Below, in pieces: positions 12,901 to 20,888 of a stretch of DNA of 64,000 nucleotides. The stretch is taken from contig VWZL01004362.1 in the NCBI GenBank assembly GCA_013396915.1, positions 62,001 to 126,000 of the forward strand, given 5' to 3'. A program made the position numbers and the translations under genes. Position 1 is the first letter of the stretch. Every line of letters begins with the position of its first letter. The stretch comes from Stercorarius parasiticus. Taxonomy: Eukaryota; Chordata; Aves; Charadriiformes; Stercorariidae. The notes beneath the pieces were generated by a model, which saw nothing but the letters and a program-made list of their open reading frames with translations, was not told the DNA's origin and did not search any database.

Positions 12901-15900
12901 TGCTTAGTGGGAATTCTTCAGACTTCATTATCAGAGTTGGCTTTCAAACCCACTGCTGGACTGAAATCCTGCTTTCAGAAGCAGAGTGAGAAATAAAATA
13001 GGACAAGTTTACGTCACGCTGACTCCAACATGAAGAGACTTCTTTGCAAATCTTGTCAGAAAATCGTAAATTCTTCCTCAGATACCTGCTCCTAGAAATT
13101 CAAACCTTTTCCAAATCTTCTGCCTCTCAGGCCAGTGCCTTTACTATGACTTAGGATGCCCTTTATTATGATTGCTTACAGATTCCGAAGATTCCCTATA
13201 GCCATGGGGAATGCCAGTCAATTTCTTTCTAATTTTATTCACAGCTCAACTGTTTCACTTTGATTAGAGATTTATAAAGAGTATTGCCATCTGTTTCACT
13301 GAGCAAAGGAAATAGCTATTTCATTGACAACTAATCTCCCAAGTCACATTTACACCTGTGCGCAACCAGAAAACTTTCTAGAAATAGAAGGATGCTGCTA
13401 GTAAACCCAGTGTACCATGTAATGATGTGTGTAGTTACGACTTCTGTAGCTGTGGAAAACTTAGAATTTCATTCTCTTTGAGAAAAGGTGCAGGAAGAAA
13501 TCTGACTCAGCATGTAACACTTCTTATTTATCACATTGTAACAACACACTGTGGCCAAGTAAGATCTTAAAAAGATGTCAGGATTGCCACTGACACCTGT
13601 AGAGGTCTCTGCTGTTTGAACTGATGTCATGGTTTTGGCCAAATTGGCCAATGGCCGGCAACAGATGTTCCCCCCAGCCTCTCGTACGTGGAGAGGAGGA
13701 GGAGAGATAAAGAGAGATTTACGAGTTTAGAAGAAACTGAACTACTTTAATAAAATATTAATAATAAAATAAAAAGGAAAATAATGAAATAGATACAGTA
13801 TATACAAAACTGTATTTAGCTCCCAGGATGATGTCACTGGCAGGCACTTGGGAAGTCCCAGACTGGACTCAGCAACGGGTGAGAACTGGATTCCACAGAT
13901 GGAGTCAGGAACACATGGATTGGGATCAAAGGCAGATGAACAGACAGGGTCCTCCTCGGACATTGGCCGTTGAAGGAAGAGAGTTGACCCTTTGATCCCT
14001 CAGCTTTTATACTGAGCATGGGGCAGATGGGATGGAATACCCCTGTTGGTCCATTTTTGGGTCACCTGTCCTGTTCGCTCCTCCCCACAGGTGGGACCCC
14101 TCTACACTTTTCCACTTCCAACCCTCCAATGGGGCAAATAACGAAATTAGCTGACCTTCGTTGTTATAGCAATAACTATAAGCAAGATCCTCTCTGCATA
14201 CCATTCCTTGGCACAATCTGTAAACATTGGTCTTACCACTCTGAGAATGAACTGTTTTCGACACAACATGCTGTTAATTTCAGAGAGTTAGAAGAGGCCT
14301 AGCTAAGAAGTAAAATTACTGAACAGAAAGTTGGTTCTGTTTTACCTCAAACCAGGACAACTGATAATGCGGCTGTAAATATGACCACTCGAGGGCCGGG
14401 AGGCAAACAGCAACCTATTGCTGAAAGTCAGCTCACACTCAGATCTGCATTCAGGTTTACTATAACAGCATTTATTTTTTTCCTAAATAATTTTAGGTAG
14501 AAAAAAAAATAAAACATAGATTATATTTGAGTCCTCAATAACAGGTAAGTAGGAAAATACTCTAATTTATGTTTACATATAGTGGTTCAGTCCTGCTTTG
14601 GATTTCTGAACAATCTTGTCTTCCTTCCAGAACAAAGATTGATTAAAACATTTTTTCCCATTTTCACTTTAGCCAGAATGTAAAGAATATGGAAAATGAT
14701 AAAATAATTCCCAATGAATCAGCTGGCATTCAAGACTCCACACAACTCATTGCTCCTGGAACACCGATTCAATTTGATATTGTACTGCCTGCCACAGAAT
14801 TCCTGGACCAGAACAGAGGTGGCAGGTATGGCCAGAGACAGGGATTGATCGCTTTAGCAGAGTGATTTCAGGGGAGAAAATTAGGTATTGCAGCATCGGG
14901 GGGGGACAACACCAGAATCTGTAATCAGAGTTTTTATTCTTCTTTCACAGGCGTGCAAACCCATTTGGGGAATCTGAAGATGGCAGCAAAGATGAGGAGG
15001 AAGGTCAGTGCTTCATTTTTCCAGATAAAATTAGCCGTGATTTTAGGCCTAATTCAGCTGTCAGCTGTGCAGTGTGTTGTAATGAAAGCACCTGACACCG
15101 TGGAGCAGCGGTAGCAGATCCATACTACAGCTGAAGGTAGTTACCAGTCTTTTAAACATCGCTCGCTGCCTGTGAAAACAAACACCTTTTTCCTTGACAG
15201 TCCAAGCTGTATTCCAGATCAGGTTTATTTCAAATGCTTAAAGGCAAAAAGATTTGGTTTGCTTGTTTTTTGTTTTTCATTCTTTTTCTTTTTTAAAAAA
15301 AAAAGTAGCTGTTGACTTTTTTAGAAAGGGTTTGATGGGACCGTATTATAATTCTGCTCAAGTTTGAGACTGCTTAGTAGCCGTTTCTTATCCACGTGTT
15401 CTCTGAAATCCACAATCTAAATCTCACGGAGATTTAGCTACTAGCAGCAGCTTGTCTCTCAGCAAAGGGAGAGTTTCTCACTGCTGCCCCTTTCCCTCCT
15501 CCCAGTCATGTGCCAGTAAAATCCAGCAGTTCTGACCTTCCTCTCCCAGCGCACGCAGGGCTCAGACCCTGGCTCTCCCTCTCTGCCAGTTAAAACCGCT
15601 GTCTGGAAACAACAGCCCCTGTCAGAGAACTACTCACTGAACCAAAGCAGAACCTACTGATCTGAACACTGTGGCTTGCTGGTGCTGTCCCCTGGCGTGC
15701 TGGGATGGTTGCAAGCTGCAGCTCTGTGCTGTCGGCAGCAGCGGCAGCAGCAGGAGCCCGCTCTGCTCCACTGCAGCACAGGGAGTTCAGTGCTGGGGTG
15801 ACTACCCTGCGTCTCAGGCTGATCAAGTGGATCTGCATAAGCTCAGCTCCAGCTGATGCTTAGCAGTCTTTGTGGCATCTTGTGCAATGTAGACACAGCT

Positions 15901-18900
15901 GTTGTGGCCTTTGAGCAGTCACCTTCAGCAGGAGTCATTCATCCCGCTTTACCTTGCTCACCACCAGCCATAAAGGAAGCCTGACCAAATGATGGCTTTG
16001 TCACATAATGGCTACTTAGCTGTGAATAGGAGTTTTAGGGTGATAGTCGATGACCAAGGAAGGATTTAATGAAAACCTCATTGGAACCAGCTGTACGGAA
16101 GGTCAGAAGGACATAGAAAAAGTGAGGAACATAGAAGGTTTAAAGATAAGAGTTAATTTGATAGAAGCCAAGGCTCGTGCACAATCTTAAATTTATCACA
16201 GTTCATGTGCACCTGATAACAAGACAGGCAAGTGAATTTTACTGTCTAATCAAACCAGGCATGAAGGCATAAAGCTTCTGAGCAACCGTGATTTATTTTT
16301 TCCCTTCCCTACTCGCTGCCAGTTCAAGCACTGTTTAAAACTGGGTCAGGGCACTGCCAGGCTCATGGCAGGAAGTCGCCACCCCCGCAGTCACCACCCC
16401 CAGGTTTGCTGTTGAATTTCCAAAGTGAAAAAAATAATTTCATTGATAACTTCATCTACTGGAAAATTGAAGTAGCACAGTGAAGGAAGTCATGCCTTTT
16501 GTCTTCCAGATTCACTCTTGCAGCAGATGTTCGTAGTTCGGTTTTTAGGATCTATGGCTGTTCAGTCCGATGACACAAGTGAGGTGATTTATGAAGCTAT
16601 GAGACAAGTGTTAGCTGCTCGTGCCATTCACAACATATTCCGTATGACTGAATCCCATCTCATGGTCACCAGCAAGAACTTGAGGTACTGTAAAATCTTC
16701 AACTTGTCAACGTTCTCCTCTTTTCATACAACTTGTGATCAGTAAAGTATTTTTGGTTTTGATTTTCCAAGCAATACACCCTTTGAGGGAGCAAAAGCCC
16801 AAGATCAACTTTACTTAGTAAAAACGTCTGGTTTTTTACTGTGTAGTATCTATAGATCATCCTCTTGACCTACCAAAATTTAGAGGATGCAGTGGGGCTA
16901 TAAGGCCCCACAAAGATACAGAAAAAGATGAAAAAAAAAATGCACTGGAAGATTCTCTTTCCTTACATGTAGTAAAGGCAAGAGAGCCATCGCTGTCCTG
17001 TTGTCAGCTTTGTCACTGCAAATGTGTTGAAACAAGACATTCACTTCAGCTGGAGTGCGTTTGTGTCCATATGCATATTAGTGTATTAGCCCGTACACTC
17101 AGGGCGCTGACCAAATCAGTGATTCAGAAAGGTACTATGACCTAGACACATCAAGCAGCTGAGAGTCAGGGTCTAGAATTGAACCTTGCCATTGAGCGAC
17201 TTGAAATCACAGATCAAGCATTTGATCCTGTGCATGTGTTTCCTCATCTGTAAAACTGCTGTAGTGACTGCCCTACTGTTATAAAGCACCTTAAAATTAC
17301 AGAGAATCCCCTAAAATACTTTTAACTTTTTTTTTTCCTCTACACGTAATTGCAGGTTAATAGATCCTCAAACCCAAGTTACACGAACAAGTGTAAGTAA
17401 CTTTTGGTTTTAATTTGGTTTTCTACCACAGCATTGAATGCTCAGTCACATGAACTTGAGCTCTTGACCAAGCTAACCAAATGCTCGTTAAAAACCAATA
17501 AATTCTTTATTATACTTTTCCAGTTTGAACTTGCCACTGTGACACAGTTTGCAGCTCATCAGGATAACAGGCGACTGATTGGCTTTGTGGTCCATCTCAG
17601 TGAGACTCTGGGAGAAGAATCCATGAGCGCATACGTTTTTGAGAGCAACACGGAAGGGGAAAAGGTTTGCGTAACGTTTAATAAAACATTTTATTTAGAA
17701 AACAGGTCTTTGGCTTCTTGGCTTATGCATCTGGGAGACAGGGCTACAGAAGCAAGAGAAGCTCAATTTCTTGCCAAGAAAACATGCCTTAAAATGCAAG
17801 CCTTTGATGGCTTATGTCTAAAAAGGACCGAATTTTTAGATAATGCAGCAGCTTGTACAAGGAGGAGAGGATGTGATTGTTAATACCAACATTAAGAGAG
17901 AGGGCAGAGCGTGTGTGGCTAGCACCAGCGCTAACAGAAATGAACGTCCGCTGTGTTGAGACATGTACATCTATAAAGCTTTCAAAGACAAGGCAGCCGT
18001 ACCATCTGTTAACACCGCTGGGTGCTCGCTGCATATGATAACAACAGACTATTAGAAATAAGGAATGTGCTGGAGAATTTGTGTCTCAAAAAACAGTAAC
18101 ACACTTACATGCACTGGAAAAGATCCCTCAGGTTTGGAAATAAAACTGAGTTGAGTTACAAAGATTTACCAGCCTGAGTGAGCTTTGAGGCAGAACCTAA
18201 GATAGTTTTATTTTCATGTAGTTGTTAGCATAGTGCTTTTAGACCTGTATTTAAGACCAAGTTTGCATTGACAGTTCTGTGTTTTAGTCCCAGTTAAGGA
18301 ACAAAAAAACAAACCAAACCAAACCTGAACTTTACATATATTTCTTTTCTTTTAGATTTGCTATGCTATTAGCTTGGGAAAAGAAATCATTGAGGCACGG
18401 AAGGTAAGTTTATTTCATTCCCCATGTCTGTGTTGTGATGCATCATATTCTGCTTTTGGTTGTACCATCCAGGTAGCTCTGGTGTGCGTTAGAACAAAGA
18501 ACTGCTATTTCTCCTAAGGACAAGGTTTTGCAGACCTTATTTAACACAGCCCTTGGGTAGTTCACACAAAAATAAAACTCAGTTTGACTTTGCAGCAGCT
18601 TGATTTGAGATAAAATTTGCCACCCTAAATCAAATTCAGAACTACACAAACCCAGTTGTTCATGTTTGAAAGGAAGCTGCGAGCAAAGTCTTCAAAAAAA
18701 CCCAAACAAACTCTGCAGGATGAAGTGCAAATCACACACGTTGCTGTTTCACGTTTAGAAACTCATATTCCTTTCTCCCTTAGGGAGAAAAAATATATAG
18801 TGTTTTTCCACTTAAAATGAATGGCAAAGTTACCTAGCCCCTTGTAGATAAATTTTATCGATACAAAGATGTGACACTAATAATAGATTAATATTTGCTG

Positions 18901-19398
18901 TGCATTTTTGCTGCCAAGATTTCCGAACAAATTGGGGGAATGAGCTTCTAGTCACAGGCAAAAAGCCCAAGTATAATAAATTACTTATCTAGACAGTTAT
19001 TTTTCTCTTTGTTTTTTCAGTAATTATATCAATGCCAGATAAGAACAGTAAAATAAAGACTGAAAACGAGTGACTTTTTTTTTTTTCCTTATATACCCAA
19101 GGGGTGATTTTACTGAACCAAATGGGATTGTTTATGTTGCAAACCTTTAGAAAAAAGGTTGTCATAGAGGGGAAAAAAAAAGTTGTAAAACCTTAACGAG
19201 AAGGACTAGGAAAACTCTGTGTTCCCCAGAGATTGCTGCAGCCTGCTGAACTCTCCTGTTTTCCTTCAGGACCCAGAAGCATTAGCTCAGCTGATGAAGT
19301 CTGTGCCATTAACAAATGATGGGAAGTTCATGCTTCTGAATGATCAGTCAGAAGAGGATGGAACCATACATGAAGAAGGGGAGGAATCAGAAGCATAA
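907..19398 (+). CDS. APPL2: APPL2, 3' portion (17 coding exons; start outside window)
   Basis: Adaptor protein with BAR, PH and PTB domains that binds Rab5 and phosphoinositides on early endosomes and links them to receptors such as the adiponectin receptors. Coding exons: 907-994, 3047-3088, 3203-3261, 4226-4372, 6616-6698, 10018-10176, 11258-11446, 11933-11975, 12053-12109, 12224-12312, 14673-14825, 14951-15003, 16510-16684, 17356-17392, 17524-17664, 18356-18403, 19270-19398. They sum to 1,692 nt with every phase matching: 563 residues plus TAA. In this fragment the BAR remainder is about residues 1-150, PH about 185-285 and PTB about 389-530. APPL2 is preferred over APPL1 because of the C-terminus ending ESEA, sequence recall, and the convergent WASHC4 neighbour, as in human. 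About 95 N-terminal residues are missing upstream. All introns are GT-AG. Confidence 0.95.
3047..3088 (+). CDS. APPL2: APPL2 exon B (BAR domain)
   Basis: 42-nt exon completing a split Glu codon and encoding VSTLKDLFGLASN plus the first base of the next Glu. Acceptor tttcag, donor GTATGT. Small size and phase agree with both neighbours. Confidence 0.92.
3203..3261 (+). CDS. APPL2: APPL2 exon C (BAR domain)
   Basis: 59 nt encoding HDVSMAKYSRLPKRKENEK after the split Glu; basic stretch in the BAR domain. Acceptor ctacag, donor GTAATG; ends in phase 0. The preceding intron is only 114 bp. Confidence 0.92.
4226..4372 (+). CDS. APPL2: APPL2 exon D (BAR domain)
   Basis: 49 codons in phase 0, containing KEVANARRKQHLSSLQYYCA and the MEPMLGYTRGQ turn, strongly APPL-like. 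Acceptor ttcag, donor GTATGG. Confidence 0.93.
4373..6615 (+). other. APPL2: APPL2 intron D-E
   Basis: No exon or recognisable young repeat. Contains short palindromes: gtagtcca-ggt-tggactac at 6218-6236 and agtggctt-ata-aagccact at 6292-6310. A 13-base A run sits near 5860. Confidence 0.6.
6616..6698 (+). CDS. APPL2: APPL2 exon E (end of BAR domain)
   Basis: 83 nt encoding INFFKKGAEMFSKRMDSFLS and SVSDMVQ plus a split Ser. This is the last long helix of the BAR domain. Acceptor ttcag, donor GTAACA. Confidence 0.93.
6699..10017 (+). other. APPL2: APPL2 intron E-F
   Basis: The largest APPL2 intron in the window (3.3 kb). Apart from an old CR1-like segment near 9020-9265, I recognise nothing in it; open frames here are short and unlike known proteins. 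Confidence 0.6.
9020..9265 (+). repeat. Degraded old CR1-like LINE 3' segment
   Basis: Contains phrases I recall from the old amniote CR1 3' region: a catttgtacttgccctgtac stretch, then gccactgtcagagacag, and an attcttatgttc end at 9253-9264. Internally diverged. Boundaries are approximate and the family is inferred from memory. Confidence 0.5.
10018..10176 (+). CDS. APPL2: APPL2 exon F (BAR-PH linker and start of PH)
   Basis: 159 nt joining a split Ser to 52 codons, from IQGELDAEAEKMRVSQQDL through SVYTPDSDV to KAGYLNLR, the first PH strand. Acceptor tttccag, donor GTAAGA; the final Asn codon is split AA|T. Confidence 0.93.
11258..11446 (+). CDS. APPL2: APPL2 exon G (PH domain)
   Basis: 189 nt encoding most of the PH domain, including TGLVTTTWERLYFFTQGGN and DLDNCSVMAVDCEDRRYCFQ. 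Acceptor tctttag, donor GTATGA; ends within an Ala codon (GC|G). Confidence 0.94.
11529..11579. repeat. Intronic inverted and direct repeat just after exon G
   Basis: Perfect 13-bp arms tttctggatttcc (11529-11541) and ggaaatccagaaa (11567-11579). Overlapping them is a 14-bp direct repeat tttccagaagggaa at 11537-11550 and 11557-11570, period 20. The segment lies 83 bp past the exon G donor. Confidence 0.85.
11722..11860 (+). repeat. CR1 LINE 3' end (young, 5'-truncated)
   Basis: Typical bird CR1 tail: gaggcctggctggatgaggc, gatctttaagatcccttcca, then the octamer tail attctgtgattctatgatt ending near 11858. Same orientation as APPL2 and in the intron before exon H, whose acceptor is only about 70 bp further on. 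Confidence 0.9.
11933..11975 (+). CDS. APPL2: APPL2 exon H (PH domain)
   Basis: 43 nt finishing the split Ala codon and encoding GITLQAESKKEYEE. Acceptor tatttcag, donor GTAAAA. Confidence 0.92.
12053..12109 (+). CDS. APPL2: APPL2 exon I (C-terminal PH helix)
   Basis: 19 codons, WICAINNISRQIYLTDNPE, the PH C-terminal helix with its invariant Trp. Separated from exon H by a 77-bp intron. Acceptor cttccag, weak donor GTGGGA. Confidence 0.93.
12224..12312 (+). CDS. APPL2: APPL2 exon J (PH-PTB linker)
   Basis: 89 nt encoding AAIKLNQTALQAVTPITSFG then KKHEVHHH and a split Ser. Acceptor catag, donor GTAACA. Linker between PH and PTB; the His-rich end varies among APPL proteins. Confidence 0.92.
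13620..13624. repeat. 5-bp target-site duplication, left copy
   Basis: actga directly before the LTR's TG start; its identical partner is at 14360-14364. Confidence 0.85.
13625..14359 (-). mobile_element. Solo LTR of an endogenous retrovirus
   Basis: 735 bp bounded by TG...CA with imperfect terminal inverted repeats (tgtcatggttt at 13625, aaaccaggaca at 14349) and flanked by actga on both sides. On the - strand a TATAAAA box lies at 14005-14011 and an ATTAAA poly(A) signal at 13745-13750, in the right order for U3-R-U5, so orientation is probably -. No internal gag, pol or env sequence is present: it is a solo LTR left by recombination. A 5-bp duplication is more usual for ERVL-like than for alpharetroviral (6-bp) integration; that assignment is inference. 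It lies antisense in the APPL2 intron between exons J and K. Confidence 0.88.
14360..14364. repeat. 5-bp target-site duplication, right copy
   Basis: actga directly after the LTR's CA end, matching 13620-13624. Confidence 0.85.
14673..14825 (+). CDS. APPL2: APPL2 exon K (PH-PTB linker)
   Basis: 153 nt. A variable segment (NVKNMENDKIIPNESAGIQD) is followed by the conserved QLIAPGTPIQFDIVLPATEF and LDQNRGG. Acceptor cactttag, donor GTATGG. Confidence 0.93.
14951..15003 (+). CDS. APPL2: APPL2 exon L (acidic linker)
   Basis: 53 nt encoding RANPFGESEDGSKDEEE plus a split Asp; short NPFGE motif then an acidic run before the PTB domain. Intron before it is 125 bp. Acceptor tcacag, donor GTCAGT. 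Confidence 0.92.
15004..16509 (+). other. APPL2: APPL2 intron L-M
   Basis: 1.5 kb with a locally GC-richer patch at about 15540-15860 that includes a short GCA/GCG-rich run near 15735-15755. No exon, repeat family or convincing reading frame is recognised. Confidence 0.6.
16510..16684 (+). CDS. APPL2: APPL2 exon M (PTB domain start)
   Basis: 175 nt encoding SLLQQMFVVRFLGSMAVQSD, then SEVIYEAMRQVLAARAIHN and FRMTESHLMVTSKNL: first strand and helix of the PTB domain. Acceptor cttccag, donor GTACTG. Confidence 0.95.
17356..17392 (+). CDS. APPL2: APPL2 exon N (PTB domain)
   Basis: 37-nt small exon finishing a split Arg and encoding LIDPQTQVTRTS. Acceptor attgcag, donor GTAAGT. Confidence 0.9.
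17524..17664 (+). CDS. APPL2: APPL2 exon O (PTB domain)
   Basis: 47 codons: FELATVTQFAAHQDNRRLIG, then FVVHLSETLGEESMSAYVFE and SNTEGEK. The assigned donor is weak (GTTTGC); a closer match, GTAACG, lies 6 nt further (17671) and would add Val-Cys in frame. Surrounding intron stays open from 17404 to 17883, so intron retention would not stop translation at once. Confidence 0.92.
18356..18403 (+). CDS. APPL2: APPL2 exon P (PTB domain)
   Basis: 16 codons, ICYAISLGKEIIEARK, the C-terminal PTB helix region. Acceptor cttttag, donor GTAAGT. Confidence 0.93.
19270..19398 (+). CDS. APPL2: APPL2 final coding exon Q and stop
   Basis: 42 codons and TAA (19396-19398). Begins DPEALAQLMKSVPLTNDGKF and ends with an acidic tail closing in EESEA, the feature that best separates APPL2 from APPL1. 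Acceptor cttcag. Confidence 0.95.
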   Translation, partial: DPEALAQLMKSVPLTNDGKFMLLNDQSEEDGTIHEEGEESEA

Positions 19399-20740
19399 AA
19401 CACTCTTGTTGTTTCCTGCAGCCAGTGTGGGAGCGGGAAAAGCAGGGAGTTGTTTTGCAAGAATCTCTGGGTTTCGGTCATCTGCGCACACATGAGGCCA
19501 GATTCTGTCTTCTGCTGGAGCCAGCCTGGCCTCTTGCAGTGGGGCTTCCTCTGGATTGACAATGGAACAACAGCAGGACTTGGCCTTGGAGGCTTTCTGC
19601 ATTTGTGAATGTGTAGGCGTGTCTGGGAAGCTGACAATCTCGGGGAATGTTTCAGCATTGGCCCCTTGCCGCTGGCAGCTGGGACAGCACAGCTGTCAGC
19701 CACAAAGGGTTAATGGCATTTCTTCAGATTTACATGGTGAGCAGCCTACACAATTCCACCAAAATTCGTGCAAGCTGTAAGCCGTCAGCTCCTTTTAACA
19801 AATATCAGGCCTCAGATTTCCTACCGTACTCAGTTTTCATAGTTTGCATGATTATGTGCATCTGAATGAAGGTTAAAAATGCACTATTTACTTTATTTTC
19901 AGATGAAGTTATTTTTAGTCTAGTTTAAGTGTAACAAGATTTATCTTTTGTGCTAGCCTACTTACAAAACAATTTGTTAAACACTAAATTTTTCCTATTA
20001 ATATAATCTATTTTTATATTGCATCTAGAATAAGCTTACAAAACAAAGCCAAGTGCCTACTCTTACCTTCATGGGGACCGCACTCACCCATTCTGTAGTT
20101 AAATAATGGACGTAAGGTACCTCCTCGACTTACTATTCTAAATACCGCTGACGTGCAAACATCAGAAGCAGTCAACAATTGTGGCACGTCAGTTGTGTGC
20201 GGTTTTTCTATGGTTAGGTTTCTTAAAAGTTAAATGGCAGGAGATGATAGTTGTAGGACAAATAAGTACTTTTATAATAAGAATTCTTTGTATTTTTAAC
20301 ATTATCGTGATGTGCAACAGCTGAGTCTACCAGCAATCTTTGGTTTTAAGAAACTGAGCAATAAAATTCTAGATTATAAGTCTACAATCTATTGACTAGT
20401 CTATTAGACAATAGATATATATTTGGCTAATAACTTTAGATTTTTTTTTCCCCCTCCAGTTTAACCCGAAAACATGAGAAACTATACTTTGCAAGAAAAA
20501 ATAAAAATAAACAGGAGTTATTTTGAAGGGGGGTAGGGTGGGGGTGTAATCTGTGGCATAGTTTGTATTAATCAAGATAAGGTAACTGGAACAAAGAGAT
20601 GAAATTCCTCAAACTTAATTTAACAACTCAGTCACTTACTAGGTAACTAGGTTTTCTGTAAGCAGAATCTGTGCTACAGCATCTGAAAGATCCCAGTTGG
20701 CAAGTGTTTGACATGGAATAAATTCATGTTGAATGTTTAA
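19399..20740 (+). other. APPL2: APPL2 3' untranslated region (inferred extent)
   Basis: AT-rich region after the stop. Candidate AATAAA signals at 20360-20365, 20500-20505, 20506-20511 and 20717-20722. The last is followed by a T/G-rich stretch (tgttgaatgttt) and is the most likely main end; the extent is inferred. Confidence 0.6.
20717..20722 (+). terminator. APPL2: Likely APPL2 poly(A) signal
   Basis: AATAAA followed within 20 nt by a T/G-rich downstream element; it is the last + strand signal before the opposing WASHC4 end. Confidence 0.5.
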
Positions 20741-20882
20741 AAGAACCATGGAAGAAAACTGTTAGTAAAACTGACACAAAACCTTCGTCATAAATAAAAG
20801 TTGAAGCTGTCTTATTAAAAAAATTACCACCTGCTGAACTGATGTTACTGAAGACACTAAGAATGAGATTCTCAAAATTGCA

Positions 20883-20888
20883 TTTATT
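20883..20888 (-). terminator. WASHC4: Likely WASHC4 poly(A) signal
   Basis: TTTATT on + reads AATAAA on -, followed on that strand by a GTGTCTTC-type stretch. It would give a 3' UTR of about 3.2 kb; other AATAAA copies on - exist nearer the stop, so this is one candidate. Confidence 0.4.

Noticed and set aside
13742..14302. Several 60-94-codon frames in both directions
   Set aside because: All lie inside the solo LTR, which has no coding function here.
15671..15856. GC-richer open frame with GCA repeats in an APPL2 intron
   Set aside because: Composition explains the lack of stops; both strands are open and no splice sites or family resemblance are seen.
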